A DNA stretch of 33,159 nt from Gammaproteobacteria bacterium. Lineage in GTDB: Bacteria; Pseudomonadota; Gammaproteobacteria; Steroidobacterales; Steroidobacteraceae. Positions 1 to 9,485 of this stretch are shown here, in pieces; position 1 is the stretch's first letter, and each line of letters starts with the position of its first letter. The notes under the pieces are model-generated. The model did not search any database and was not told where the DNA came from. It worked only from the letters and a program-made list of their open reading frames with translations. A program made the position numbers and the translations under genes. The DNA is taken from NCBI GenBank assembly GCA_005877965.1, contig VBNP01000028.1, forward strand, positions 1 to 33,159, given 5' to 3'.

Positions 1-1448
1 AGCGCCGAGAACCCCATGGAGAGTGCGATGGTGAGCGCGAACTGCCGGTAGATGACCCCGGTGCTGCCGCTCTGCAGGGCGCTCGGTATGAACACCGCGG
101 CGAGCACCGAGGTAATGGCGACGATCGCGCCGGTGATCTGGTGCATGGCCTTGCGCGTGGCCTCCTTAGGCCCCAAATGGTCCTCGCGCATGATGCGCTC
201 GACCGCCTCCACCACCACGATGGCATCGTCCACCACGATGCCGATCGCCAGCACCATCGCGAACAATGTCAGCTGGTTGATGGAGAAGCCGACCGCGTAC
301 ATCCCCACCAGCGTACCCAGCAGCGCCGAGGGCACGACCAGGGTCGGGATGAGCGTGGCGCGAAAGCTCTGCAGGAACACCAGCATCACCAGGAACACCA
401 GCGCCACCGCTTCAGCGAGGGTGATGATCACCTCGCGGATGGCCACCTTGATGAAGGTGGTCGAGTCGAACGCCCAGAACCAGCTGACGCCGGCGGGGAA
501 GCTCGGCTGCATGTCGTTCATCTTCGCCACCACCGCCTCGGAAACCTCCAGCGCGTTGGCGTTGGGGGCGAGCTGGATGCCGAAGGCCGCGACCGGTGTG
601 GTGCCGACGTTGGTCTCGAAACCGTATTGCGCCGCGCCCAGCGTGACGCGCGCCACATCCTTGAGGCGCACCGAGGCGCCGGTGGGATCGGTGCGCAGCA
701 GGATGTTCTCGAACTGCTCCGCGGAGCGGAAGCGTCCCTCCGCCGTGACGGTCGCGGTCACGGCCTGGTTCGCCACGGCCGGCTGTGCGCCGATGGCGCC
801 GGAGGCGAACTGCGCGTTCTGCGCCTGTACCGCGGCGAGCACTCTGACTGACGACAGGCTGTAGGCACGCAGCTTGTCGGCGTCCAGCCAGATGCGCATC
901 GCGTACTCGGAGCCGAACTGCACCACCGCGCCCACCCCGGGGATGCGCTGCACCTGATCGAGCACGCGCGAGGCCACGATGTTGTTGAGCTCCTGGGCAT
1001 CCGGGCCACCGGCGGCGGCGCGCAGTCCGATGCCGCCCAGGAACCCGGCGCTCACTTTCGCAATGCGGATGCCCTGTTGGTTGACTTCCGTGGGCAGGCG
1101 CGGCTGGGCGAGCGTCACGCGGTTCTGGGTCTGCACCGCGGCAATGTCCGGGTTGGTGCCGTTCTGGAAGGTGAGCGTGATGGTCGCCGAGCCGTCGGAG
1201 GCCGACTGCGAGGTGAAGTACAGGAGATTGTCGAGGCCGGTGAGCTGCTGCTCGATGACCTGGGTGACGGTGGTCTCCACCGTGGCGGCACTCGCGCCCG
1301 GATAAGTCGTAGTCACCGCGACTTGTGGCGGGGCAATCTGCGGGTAGGCCTCCGACGGCAGTCGCGTGAGCGCGAGCAGTCCCCCGAGCGTGATGAGGAT
1401 GGCGAGCACCCAGGCAAACACCGGGCGATCGATGAAAAATTGCGGCAT
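1..1448 (-). CDS. RND multidrug efflux permease, AcrB/MexB type (HAE1), C-terminal part outside the window
   Basis: Inner-membrane proton-driven pump of a tripartite RND exporter. About 482 of the roughly 1040 residues usual for the family are present; the gene runs off the left edge. The start MPQFFIDRPVFAWVLA is the canonical HAE1 N-terminus: a short cytoplasmic stretch followed by TM1. Periplasmic porter sequence follows, then the TM block with GIVVDDAIVVVEAVER, which carries the two adjacent aspartates of the TM4 proton relay (AcrB D407/D408). The ATG lies 6 nt after the stop of the adaptor gene at 1455-2663, so the two form one operon in the usual adaptor-permease order. Family assignment is secure; the substrate range cannot be read from sequence. 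Confidence 0.95.
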   Translation of the reverse strand, partial: MPQFFIDRPVFAWVLAILITLGGLLALTRLPSEAYPQIAPPQVAVTTTYPGASAATVETTVTQVIEQQLTGLDNLLYFTSQSASDGSATITLTFQNGTNPDIAAVQTQNRVTLAQPRLPTEVNQQGIRIAKVSAGFLGGIGLRAAAGGPDAQELNNIVASRVLDQVQRIPGVGAVVQFGSEYAMRIWLDADKLRAYSLSSVRVLAAVQAQNAQFASGAIGAQPAVANQAVTATVTAEGRFRSAEQFENILLRTDPTGASVRLKDVARVTLGAAQYGFETNVGTTPVAAFGIQLAPNANALEVSEAVVAKMNDMQPSFPAGVSWFWAFDSTTFIKVAIREVIITLAEAVALVFLVMLVFLQSFRATLIPTLVVPSALLGTLVGMYAVGFSINQLTLFAMVLAIGIVVDDAIVVVEAVERIMREDHLGPKEATRKAMHQITGAIVAITSVLAAVFIPSALQSGSTGVIYRQFALTIALSMGFSA

Positions 1449-1454
1449 GAACCC

Positions 1455-2663
1455 TTACTTGCCCGGGGCGGCCGGCGCCGCAGCGCTCGCGGCCTGCGCG
1501 GTTTCTGCCTGCGCCGCATAGGGCACCGCGGCCACGGTGGCGCCGGGTCGCGCATTCTGCGTGCCGGAGACGATCATTCGGTCGCCCTCGGCGAGACCCT
1601 CGGTGACGATCCACTCGGGTCCCGCGAGCGCCTCGACTACCACACGCTTCTGGATGACCTTGTCATCGGGGCCGACGGTGAGCACGTACGGCCCGGTGGC
1701 GTCGCGCTGCAGGCCGGCCTGCGGCACGAGAAACCCGTGATTCACGGCGCCGGAGCTCAGGCGCACGCCGACGAACATGCCCGGCAGCAGCCGATGCTCC
1801 GGATTGGGCAGGATGGCGCGCAGCGCCACCGCACCGGTCGCCGGGTCGACGCTGAGGTCGAGGAAATCGAGCGTTCCCGCGTGTGGGTACGGCGTGCCGT
1901 CCGGGAGCGTGAGCCGCACGCTCACCCCATCGGGCGCCACGGTCACGCTGCCGGCGCTTTGTGCACGGCGCAGCCGCTCGATGTCCACCGCGGGCTGGTC
2001 GAAGTTGACGTAGATCGGATCGATCTGCTCCACCGTCGTGAGCAGTGTCGGCGTGCCGGCCCCGACCAGGGCTCCTTCGGTGACGCCCTGCTGGCCGGCG
2101 CGGCCGCCGATCGGCGCGCTCACGCTCGCGTAACCGAGGTTGATGCGCGCGCTGCTCACGCCGGCCTTCGCCTGCTGCACGCTTGCTGCGGTGGAGCGCT
2201 CGGCGGCCTGCGCGTTGTCCAGATCCGAGCGCGACACCAGGCCGCTCGCGATGAGCTCGCGCGCCCGCTCGGCGGCGACGTGAGCGTTGGTGGCGTTCGC
2301 CTGCGCCTGTGCGAGCGCCGCCTCGGCGCCATCGAGCGCCGCGCGCAGCGGCGCCGGATCGATCTGGAACAGCGCCTGTCCGGCCCTGACGTCCGAGCCC
2401 TCCTTGTAGAGGCGCTTGAGCAGCACGCCCGCGACCCGCGCGCGCACGTCCGCGGTGCGCGTGGCGGCCAACCGTCCCACCAGCTCGCGCGTCAGCGGCA
2501 CGGATTGCGAGTGCGCCACCACCACCCGGACCTGCGCCGGGGGCGGGGCGGGCGGGGGCGCTTGCGACCCGCAGCCGCCCAGCAGCGCGAGGAGCGTGAC
2601 TGGCGCCGCCGCGCGCCGCAGCCTCGTCCGTGCGAACGACCTCAGGTACCCGGCCCTGGCCAC
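1455..2663 (-). CDS. RND efflux periplasmic adaptor, AcrA/MexA-type lipoprotein
   Basis: Membrane-fusion subunit linking the RND pump to an outer-membrane channel. The chosen GTG start at 2663 has an AAGGAG Shine-Dalgarno at 2669-2674 with a 5-nt spacer, giving 402 aa. An upstream GTG at 2753 would add 30 residues that do not look like a signal. The N-terminus has an Arg-rich region, a hydrophobic core and a lipobox-like LLGGC, so the mature protein is probably acylated. The body shows the expected lipoyl half-motif, an Ala-rich coiled-coil hairpin (ALAQAQAN...AHVAAERARELI, then SRSDLDNAQAA), the second lipoyl half (GYASVSAPIGGRAG) and a beta-barrel domain. It is followed directly by the permease gene. 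Its 5' end faces the NodT-type channel gene, so one promoter region probably serves the whole exporter. Confidence 0.95.
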   Translation of the reverse strand: MARAGYLRSFARTRLRRAAAPVTLLALLGGCGSQAPPPAPPPAQVRVVVAHSQSVPLTRELVGRLAATRTADVRARVAGVLLKRLYKEGSDVRAGQALFQIDPAPLRAALDGAEAALAQAQANATNAHVAAERARELIASGLVSRSDLDNAQAAERSTAASVQQAKAGVSSARINLGYASVSAPIGGRAGQQGVTEGALVGAGTPTLLTTVEQIDPIYVNFDQPAVDIERLRRAQSAGSVTVAPDGVSVRLTLPDGTPYPHAGTLDFLDLSVDPATGAVALRAILPNPEHRLLPGMFVGVRLSSGAVNHGFLVPQAGLQRDATGPYVLTVGPDDKVIQKRVVVEALAGPEWIVTEGLAEGDRMIVSGTQNARPGATVAAVPYAAQAETAQAASAAAPAAPGK

Positions 2664-2688
2664 GCGCGCTCCTTCAATCGACAAATAC

Positions 2689-2700
2689 CTGCCAAGGCAG
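2689..2700. promoter_or_regulatory. Small inverted repeat in the divergent efflux promoter region
   Basis: CTGCC-AA-GGCAG lies in the roughly 80-bp gap between the divergent adaptor gene (GTG 2663) and channel gene (ATG 2746). Five-base arms with a 2-nt spacer are short enough to occur by chance. The position would suit a repressor site, but no cognate regulator is adjacent. Confidence 0.2.
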
Positions 2701-2745
2701 TCTACCTCGGACGGATGATCGATAACGGCCAACCCAAGGGGGACA

Positions 2746-4203
2746 ATGCGCACTCACCTACAGGCGCCGATCATGAGCACCCGCAACATCGTTCTCGCAG
2801 CAACCCTGGCGGCCTCGCTCGCCGGCTGTGTCGACCGCGGTGACTGGAAGGCGGCACCGCGACTCGAGCCGCAGGCGCTCGGCGCGCAGCAGGCGCTCGC
2901 GGATGCGAGGCTCGACGCCGCGGCCTGGCCGGCGGACCTGTGGTGGCAGGCTTACGGCGATCCGCAGCTCGATGCGCTCATCGCCGAGGCGCTCGCCGGC
3001 AGCCCCTCGCTCGCGATCGCCCAGGCACGGCTGCGGGCCGCCCAGGCGCAGGCCCTCGCGGCGGGCGCCGCACGGGTGCCGGGGGCGGCGCTCGACGCCG
3101 AGACCACCCGCCAGCGATACCCGGAGCATGGGCTGTTCCCGACGCCCTTCGCCGGCAGCTACTCGACCGACGCTCGGGTGGCGCTCGACTTCAGTTTCGA
3201 TCTCGACTTCTGGGGCCGCAACCGCGCCTTGCTGGCCGCGGCACGCTCGGGCGTAGCGGCGGCGGATGCCGACCGCGCGGCGGCGCGCCTGGCGCTCGCG
3301 GTCGGCGTGGTGCGCGCTTACATCCAGCTCGACCTGTGGTACGCGCTGCTGGATGTCAGCAACGACAACCTCAAACAGCAGACTGCGATTCTCGAGCTGA
3401 CGCAGCAGCGCGTCAGCGCGGGCCTGGAAAACACCGCGCGCGTGAAACAGTCGGAAGGCAGTGTGGCGCTGACGCGCGCCGGCGTGGCGGCGGTGCAGGC
3501 GAGCATCGAGCTCGCGCGCAATCAGCTCGCCGACCTGGTCGCAGCGGGCCCCGATCGCGGCCAGCGCCTGCAGCGCCCGCAGCTCGCGGCGCCGGCCGAC
3601 CTGGCGCTGCCCTCGGCGCTGCCCGCGGATCTGCTCGCGCGCCGCCCGGACGTGGCCGCGGCGCGCGCGCAGGTGGAGGCCGCGGCTCACGGGGTCGCGG
3701 CGGCGCAGGCGGATTTCTACCCGAACGTGAACCTGACGGCGTTTGCGGGCCTGCAGAGCATCGGCCTGTCGCAGCTTTTCGAGGCGTCCGACCGCATCGT
3801 GGGCGCGGGGCCGGCGCTGCACCTGCCGGTGTTCAACCGCGGCGAGCTGCGCGGCGCGCTGCAGAGCCAGCAGGCGCGGCTCGATGAGTCGGTCGGCCAG
3901 TACAACCAGACGCTGCTCGATGCCGTGCGCGAGGTCGCCGACGTGATCGCGAACTGGCGGGCGCTCGAGCGCGAGAGCCACGAGCAGCAGATCGCGCTCG
4001 AGGCCGCGCAGCGCTCCTACGACCTAACCACCGAGCGCTATCGCGCCGGGCTCGACAACTACTTGAGCGTGCTGTCGAGCCAGAACCAGGTGTTGCAGGC
4101 GCAGGGGCTGCGCGCGCAGTTGCAGGCGCGGCGCCTGTCCTTCAGCGTCGAGCTGGTGCGCGCGCTCGGCGGCGGCTACGCCCCGCGCTCATCAGCCACC
4201 TGA
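2746..4203 (+). CDS. Outer-membrane efflux channel lipoprotein, NodT/OprM type
   Basis: TolC-family channel that would complete a tripartite exporter. The ATG at 2746 is preceded by AAGGGGGA. A second in-frame ATG at 2773 (MSTRNIVLAATLAASLAGC) gives a more compact lipoprotein signal and is a real alternative. The lipobox SLAGC predicts acylation. Family features are WWQAYGDPQLDALIAEAL near the N-terminus, LDFSFDLDFWGRNRALLAAA, a mid-protein LLARRPDVAAARAQVEAA, and a repeat of the same fold in the C-terminal half (YNQTLLDAVREVADVIANW). At 485 aa it is full length. It is divergent from the RND adaptor/permease pair and is followed after 34 nt by an EmrA-like adaptor on its own strand. It could therefore serve either system or both. 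Confidence 0.93.
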   Translation: MRTHLQAPIMSTRNIVLAATLAASLAGCVDRGDWKAAPRLEPQALGAQQALADARLDAAAWPADLWWQAYGDPQLDALIAEALAGSPSLAIAQARLRAAQAQALAAGAARVPGAALDAETTRQRYPEHGLFPTPFAGSYSTDARVALDFSFDLDFWGRNRALLAAARSGVAAADADRAAARLALAVGVVRAYIQLDLWYALLDVSNDNLKQQTAILELTQQRVSAGLENTARVKQSEGSVALTRAGVAAVQASIELARNQLADLVAAGPDRGQRLQRPQLAAPADLALPSALPADLLARRPDVAAARAQVEAAAHGVAAAQADFYPNVNLTAFAGLQSIGLSQLFEASDRIVGAGPALHLPVFNRGELRGALQSQQARLDESVGQYNQTLLDAVREVADVIANWRALERESHEQQIALEAAQRSYDLTTERYRAGLDNYLSVLSSQNQVLQAQGLRAQLQARRLSFSVELVRALGGGYAPRSSAT

Positions 4204-4237
4204 AGCGCGCACGGCCGCACCTGCCGCGCAACCCCTG

Positions 4238-5440
4238 ATGGATGCCCCCGCCACCACCGCCCCCTCGGCCCTGGCGCGCCTCATGCGGCCGCGCCGCCAG
4301 AGGTGGCTCGTCGGCCTGACGGTGGCGGTGCTCCTCGTGGCGCTGCTCACCCTCGCCTGGTGGTGGCTGTACGCGAGCCATTACCAGAGCACGGACGACT
4401 CCTACGTCGCGGGCGACCTGGTGAGCGTCATGTCGCAGGTGAGCGGCACGGTGGTCGCGATCGACGCCGACGAGACCGACCTGGTGCGGGCCGGCCAGGA
4501 GCTGGTGAGGCTCGACGCCACCGATGCGGGTATCGCCTTGCAGGATGCCGAGCAGCAACTGGCGCGCACCGTGCGCCAGACCCGCACGCTGTTCGCCACC
4601 CGCGACCAGCTGGCGGCGGTCGTGGCGCAGCGCCGCGCGGACCTCGACAAGGCGCTGGCGGATGTCAACCGCCGCAGGGATCTCGCCGCCACCGGGGCGG
4701 TGTCTGGCGAGGAGGTCGGGCACGCGCGCGATGCGCTGAATGCGGCGCGCGATGCGCTGATCGCCGCGCAGAAGAATCTCGCCGCCAGCGCCGCCCTGGT
4801 CGGGCGCACCGGCATAGCCGATAACCCGGACGTGCAGGCGGCCGCGACCGTGGTGGAGCGGGCGTGGCTCGCCCTGCGGCGCACCAGCGTGCGCGCGCCG
4901 GTCACCGGCTACCTCGCCCGGCGCGCCGTGCAGCTCGGCGAGCGCATCGCGCCCGGCGGGCCGCTCATGGCCATCGTGCCGCTCGAGCGGCTGCGGGTGG
5001 ATGCCAACTTCAGGGAAGTGCAGCTCACGCACATGCGCATCGGACAGCCCGCGACGGTGGTCACCGACCTGTACGGCGGGCAGGTCGAGTACCACGGCAC
5101 GGTCGTCGGCCTCGGCCTCGGCACCGGCGCGGCGTTCGCGCTGCTGCCGGCGCAGAACGCCACCGGCAACTGGATCAAGGTCGTGCAGCGTGTGCCGGTG
5201 CGCATAGCACTGCAGGCGCGCGAGCTGCTGGCGCACCCGCTGCGCATCGGACTGTCCACCCGCGCGCGCGTCGACGTGCACGATGACTCGGGCCCGCAGC
5301 TCGCACCGGCGCCGCCCCAGGAGCCGGTGCTCGCCACCAGCGCCTACGACATCGACCGCAGCGAGATCACGGCGCGTATCGCGCACATCATCGCCGAGAA
5401 CTCGCCCGAGGGAGCGGTGAGTCAGTCGAGCTTGAGGTAG
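4238..5440 (+). CDS. EmrA-like HlyD-family membrane-fusion protein
   Basis: Inner-membrane-anchored periplasmic adaptor of EmrAB-TolC-type exporters, 400 aa. A basic N-terminus precedes one TM helix (about residues 24-46). The EmrA hallmark STDDSYVAGDLVSVMSQVSG follows, then a lipoyl domain, a long Ala-rich coiled coil (about 90-190), and the second half-motif RTSVRAPVTGYLARRAVQLGE. It starts 34 nt after the channel gene, with no clear Shine-Dalgarno, so the two are probably cotranscribed. The usual partner, an EmrB-like 14-TM MFS permease, is absent: the next gene is convergent and overlaps this one by 19 nt at its 3' end. Either the permease is elsewhere or this adaptor is a leftover. Confidence 0.92.
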   Translation: MDAPATTAPSALARLMRPRRQRWLVGLTVAVLLVALLTLAWWWLYASHYQSTDDSYVAGDLVSVMSQVSGTVVAIDADETDLVRAGQELVRLDATDAGIALQDAEQQLARTVRQTRTLFATRDQLAAVVAQRRADLDKALADVNRRRDLAATGAVSGEEVGHARDALNAARDALIAAQKNLAASAALVGRTGIADNPDVQAAATVVERAWLALRRTSVRAPVTGYLARRAVQLGERIAPGGPLMAIVPLERLRVDANFREVQLTHMRIGQPATVVTDLYGGQVEYHGTVVGLGLGTGAAFALLPAQNATGNWIKVVQRVPVRIALQARELLAHPLRIGLSTRARVDVHDDSGPQLAPAPPQEPVLATSAYDIDRSEITARIAHIIAENSPEGAVSQSSLR

Positions 5441-5889
5441 TCGAGCGGCAGGGCGGTGGTGTACTTGATGGTCTCGAGGGCGAAGCTGGCACTCACGTCC
5501 TGGAAGTCCACCGCCGAGATCAGCCGCTTGTACACGACATCATAGGCGTCGATGTCCGGCACCACGATGCGGATGAGGTAGTCGACGTCGCCGCTCATGC
5601 GGTGAATCTCCGTCACCTCGGGGATGTCGCGCACCGCACGCACGAACTTGTCGAACCACGCTTCGCTGTGATTGCCGGTCTTGAGGGTCACGAATACCGT
5701 CGTGCCGACGTTGAGCGCATGCGCATCGAGCAGCGCCACGGTGCGCCGGATGACCCCGTCCTGCTGCAGCTTCTGGGTGCGCCGCCAGCAGGGGGCCTTG
5801 GAAAGGCCGATGCGATCGGCGATCTCCGCGGCGCTCAGTTCGCCGTTGCCCTGCAGCAGCTCCAGGATTCTGGCATCCAGCTTGTCCAT
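5422..5889 (-). CDS. Lrp/AsnC-family transcriptional regulator
   Basis: Feast/famine-type DNA-binding protein, usually responding to amino acids. The start chosen is the ATG at 5889 (MDKLDARILELLQGNGELS), which gives 155 aa and the canonical family N-terminus; an upstream extension to 6003 would be atypical. An AsnC-type HTH spans about residues 5-50 (SAAEIADRIGLSKAPCWRRTQKL). After it comes a RAM ligand-binding/oligomerisation domain with FVTLKTGNHSEAWFDKFVRA and the turn MSGDVDYLIRIVV. The gene is convergent with the EmrA-like gene (19-nt tail overlap) and divergent from the DUF6356 gene. A perfect 17-bp palindrome sits 31-47 nt upstream of its start. The regulated pathway and effector are unknown. 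Confidence 0.95.
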   Translation of the reverse strand: MDKLDARILELLQGNGELSAAEIADRIGLSKAPCWRRTQKLQQDGVIRRTVALLDAHALNVGTTVFVTLKTGNHSEAWFDKFVRAVRDIPEVTEIHRMSGDVDYLIRIVVPDIDAYDVVYKRLISAVDFQDVSASFALETIKYTTALPLDYLKLD

Positions 5890-5919
5890 GAAACGCGGTG
5901 GGTCATTCTCCGGCAAAAC

Positions 5920-5936
5920 GCGCAACATTGTTGCGC
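5920..5936. promoter_or_regulatory. Perfect palindrome, probable Lrp/AsnC operator
   Basis: GCGCAAC-ATT-GTTGCGC: perfect 7-bp arms around an AT-rich centre, in the divergent region between the Lrp/AsnC gene (start 5889) and the DUF6356 gene (start 5993). Family regulators commonly autoregulate from 15-17-bp palindromes with AT-rich centres, so the position and form fit. The assignment to this regulator is inferred. Confidence 0.55.
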
Positions 5937-5992
5937 AGCCGGCCCCGGTTTGCCAGACGAACGCAACCGCGTAGCGCGCGCTCGCGGCTAGC

Positions 5993-6253
5993 ATGAGCCC
6001 CATGGATCTGATCCGCGCCTTCAGCGAACATCCCGCTTCGGTCGGTGAGACCTACAGCGAGCACCTGGTGAGGGCGGTGTGCTTCGGCACCCGCATGGTG
6101 CTCGCCGGTTTCGCCTGCCTGGTGCACGGCCTGCTGCCGTTTCTGTTCGTGCGCACCGGCAGCCAGACGATCGCCGAGCTGAACGAGAGGATGATCGCCA
6201 ACCGGCCCCTGCCGCTGCACCCGATCGCGAGCGACAAACGGCTGCCGCTGTAG
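5993..6253 (+). CDS. DUF6356 family small membrane protein
   Basis: Protein of 86 aa with the pattern I associate with DUF6356: an N-terminal segment with [23 protein letters not shown], one hydrophobic helix (about residues 34-53, [18 protein letters not shown]), then [14 protein letters not shown] and a polar tail. Its function is unknown. The helix and the conserved His/Glu-containing N-terminus suggest a small inner-membrane protein. A second in-frame ATG at 6002 would remove only three residues. It is divergent from the Lrp/AsnC gene and may be controlled by the palindrome at 5920-5936. The following folE gene begins 61 nt downstream and appears to have its own promoter. Confidence 0.8.
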   Translation: MSPMDLIRAFSEHPASVGETYSEHLVRAVCFGTRMVLAGFACLVHGLLPFLFVRTGSQTIAELNERMIANRPLPLHPIASDKRLPL

Positions 6254-6302
6254 CGGTGCGCTCGCGCGCGGCTGGACGGTCGTATCGCGCGGCCGCGCCC
6301 GC

Positions 6303-6308
6303 TACACT
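6303..6308 (+). promoter_or_regulatory. Possible folE -10 box with nearly leaderless start
   Basis: TACACT ends 6 nt before the folE ATG at 6315. The region one 17-nt spacer upstream (TCGTAT at 6280-6285) is a poor -35. If this -10 is used, transcription would begin at or very near the start codon. The call rests on one hexamer. Confidence 0.3.
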
Positions 6309-6314
6309 GCCGCA

Positions 6315-6914
6315 ATGGCGAGTGCCCGATCCCGGATCTCCCGCCGCGCCGCCGAGGGCGCGGTGCGCACGCTGTTGCGCTGGGCGGGTGAGGATCCGCG
6401 CCGCGAGGGCCTGCGCGCCACGCCGCGCCGGGTCGTGGATGCCTACCGCGACTGGTTCTCCGGCTATCAGATCGACCCGGCCGCCTACCTGCGGCGCACC
6501 TTCGAGGAGGTCGGCGGCTACGACGAGATGATCGTGCTGCGCGACATCAGCTTCGAGTCGCATTGCGAGCACCACATGGCTCCCATCATCGGCCGGGTGC
6601 ACATCGGCTACCTGCCCGCCAACAAGGTGGTGGGCATCAGCAAGCTCGCGCGCGTGGTCGACGGCTACGCGCGGCGTTTCCAGGTGCAGGAGAAGCTCAC
6701 CTCCCAGATCGCCGACTGCATCACCGAGGTACTGAGGCCGCGCGGCGTGGGTGTGGTCGTGGACGCCGTGCACCAGTGCATGACCACGCGCGGGGTGCAC
6801 AAGCGCAACGTGTCGATGGTCACCAGCCGCATGACCGGCACCTTCCGCAGCGACGCCCGCACCCGGGCCGAGTTCCTGCGCTTCATCGACATCACCGGCG
6901 CGCGCGAGCTCTGA
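6315..6914 (+). CDS. folE: GTP cyclohydrolase I
   Basis: Cytosolic enzyme that converts GTP to 7,8-dihydroneopterin triphosphate, the first step of tetrahydrofolate and other pterin synthesis. At 199 aa it is full length. Zinc and catalytic motifs are intact: [20 protein letters not shown] supplies the zinc-binding Cys and His and the catalytic His, and [19 protein letters not shown] supplies the second zinc Cys. [24 protein letters not shown] is the usual substrate-pocket helix. The N-terminal segment ([27 protein letters not shown]) matches the type IA enzyme. It stands alone between a DUF6356 gene and the convergent typA gene; no other folate gene is in the window. Confidence 0.98.
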   Translation: MASARSRISRRAAEGAVRTLLRWAGEDPRREGLRATPRRVVDAYRDWFSGYQIDPAAYLRRTFEEVGGYDEMIVLRDISFESHCEHHMAPIIGRVHIGYLPANKVVGISKLARVVDGYARRFQVQEKLTSQIADCITEVLRPRGVGVVVDAVHQCMTTRGVHKRNVSMVTSRMTGTFRSDARTRAEFLRFIDITGAREL

Positions 6915-6956
6915 GCGCGAGGCCAGGCGCAGCCGCGAGCGCCCTTTGCGCGCTCA
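6912..6956. terminator. Hairpin-forming region between convergent folE and typA
   Basis: TGAGCGCG (6912-6919, overlapping the folE stop) pairs perfectly with CGCGCTCA (6949-6956). A competing inner hairpin, GAGCGC (6937-6942) with GCGCTC (6950-6955), uses part of the same arm. There is no T-tract on either strand, so this is at most a weak bidirectional terminator or 3'-end stabiliser. Confidence 0.3.
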
Positions 6957-6964
6957 CCCGCTCC

Positions 6965-8788
<1,824 letters not shown>

Positions 8789-8899
8789 GGATGGGTGGCT
8801 GGCGTCGGCCCGCGAGCGCCGGCAGGCAAGGCCCGCGGCTGAGCGGTGTCCGAAAAGGGTGCGCAGGGTAGCAGATTCGCCCGCCGCGCGCCTGGTTTT

Positions 8900-8920
8900 G
8901 CGCCCCGCCGGCCGGGGCGC
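8900..8920. other. GC-rich hairpin abutting the DUF2721 stop codon
   Basis: GCGCCCC (8900-8906) and GGGGCGC (8914-8920) form a perfect 7-bp stem with a 7-nt loop, immediately after the stop codon (8921-8923, minus strand). The minus-strand RNA continues with AAAA rather than U, so this is not a standard intrinsic terminator. It could protect the 3' end or modulate readthrough into typA. Confidence 0.4.
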
Positions 8921-9346
8921 TCAGCGGGCCTTCGGCGGGCCGATGCGCAGCGCCGCGGTGGCGAGCCGCACCTCGATGAAGAACGCAATGAAGGCCGCGC
9001 TCAGGCACACCATCGCGGCGACGAACAGCAGCGCGATCAGCAGCGCGAGCTCCGAACCCAGAAACGCGTTGGCAAACAGCGTCACCACCACCAGCGCCAC
9101 CAGCAGTGCCGCGATCGCGCACATCGAGATCGCCGCGTTGATGTAGCGGGCGCGCCGCGCCAGCACCGCCAGATCCGCGTGCAGGTGCGGCGCGCTACCC
9201 GGGTGACCCTCGAGCTGTCGCTCGAGCGTGCGCGCGCGATCGACGATGCGCGCCAGGCGGTTGGTGAGCACCACCAGCGTGGCGGCCACACCGGACAGCA
9301 GGAACACCGGTGCAACTGCCGACTGGATCAGGCGCGCAATATCCAT
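8921..9346 (-). CDS. DUF2721 family membrane protein
   Basis: Predicted inner-membrane protein of 141 aa. It matches the DUF2721 pattern: an N-terminal hydrophobic helix ([21 protein letters not shown]), the conserved [14 protein letters not shown] segment, then a helical hairpin and two strongly hydrophobic segments (about residues 68-92 and 97-125). Its molecular function is unknown. It is transcribed away from the Rieske cassette, from the same 140-bp intergenic region, and toward typA. The ATG at 9346 is the only good candidate, and no strong Shine-Dalgarno was identified. Confidence 0.82.
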   Translation of the reverse strand: MDIARLIQSAVAPVFLLSGVAATLVVLTNRLARIVDRARTLERQLEGHPGSAPHLHADLAVLARRARYINAAISMCAIAALLVALVVVTLFANAFLGSELALLIALLFVAAMVCLSAAFIAFFIEVRLATAALRIGPPKAR

Positions 9347-9438
9347 AGGCTAGCGACACTCCCGGACGACACGGCTGGCGCGGACCGGCGGGCCATGGGG
9401 CGGTCGCGGCAGGCCTGTATTGCGGGCGCGGTTCGTGC

Positions 9439-9458
9439 TGTTGTACGATCGTTCAACA
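9439..9458. promoter_or_regulatory. Probable BetI-like (TetR-family) operator
   Basis: TGTTGTACGATCGTTCAACA is a 20-bp palindrome with a single mismatched pair, centred on CGATCG and ending 27 nt before the Rieske start codon. One half, ACGATCGTTCAAC, closely resembles the GAACG/CGTTC inverted repeats known for BetI sites. The cassette ends in a BetI-like repressor gene, which makes autoregulation through this site plausible. The site is read directly; the pairing with the regulator is inferred. Confidence 0.65.
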
Positions 9459-9485
9459 ACGCACCTCGCCACGCCGTGTGCTCCC

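Noticed and set aside
1077-2843. Long open frame on the plus strand across the RND adaptor and permease
   Set aside because: It is rich in Arg/Gly/His with no domain pattern and lies opposite genes with clear family motifs. It is an effect of high GC content on antisense frames. The same applies to the other long antisense frames across typA, the tre genes and glgB.
8900-8920. Hairpin as a Rho-independent terminator of the DUF2721 gene
   Set aside because: The minus-strand RNA after the stem begins with AAAA, not a U-tract.
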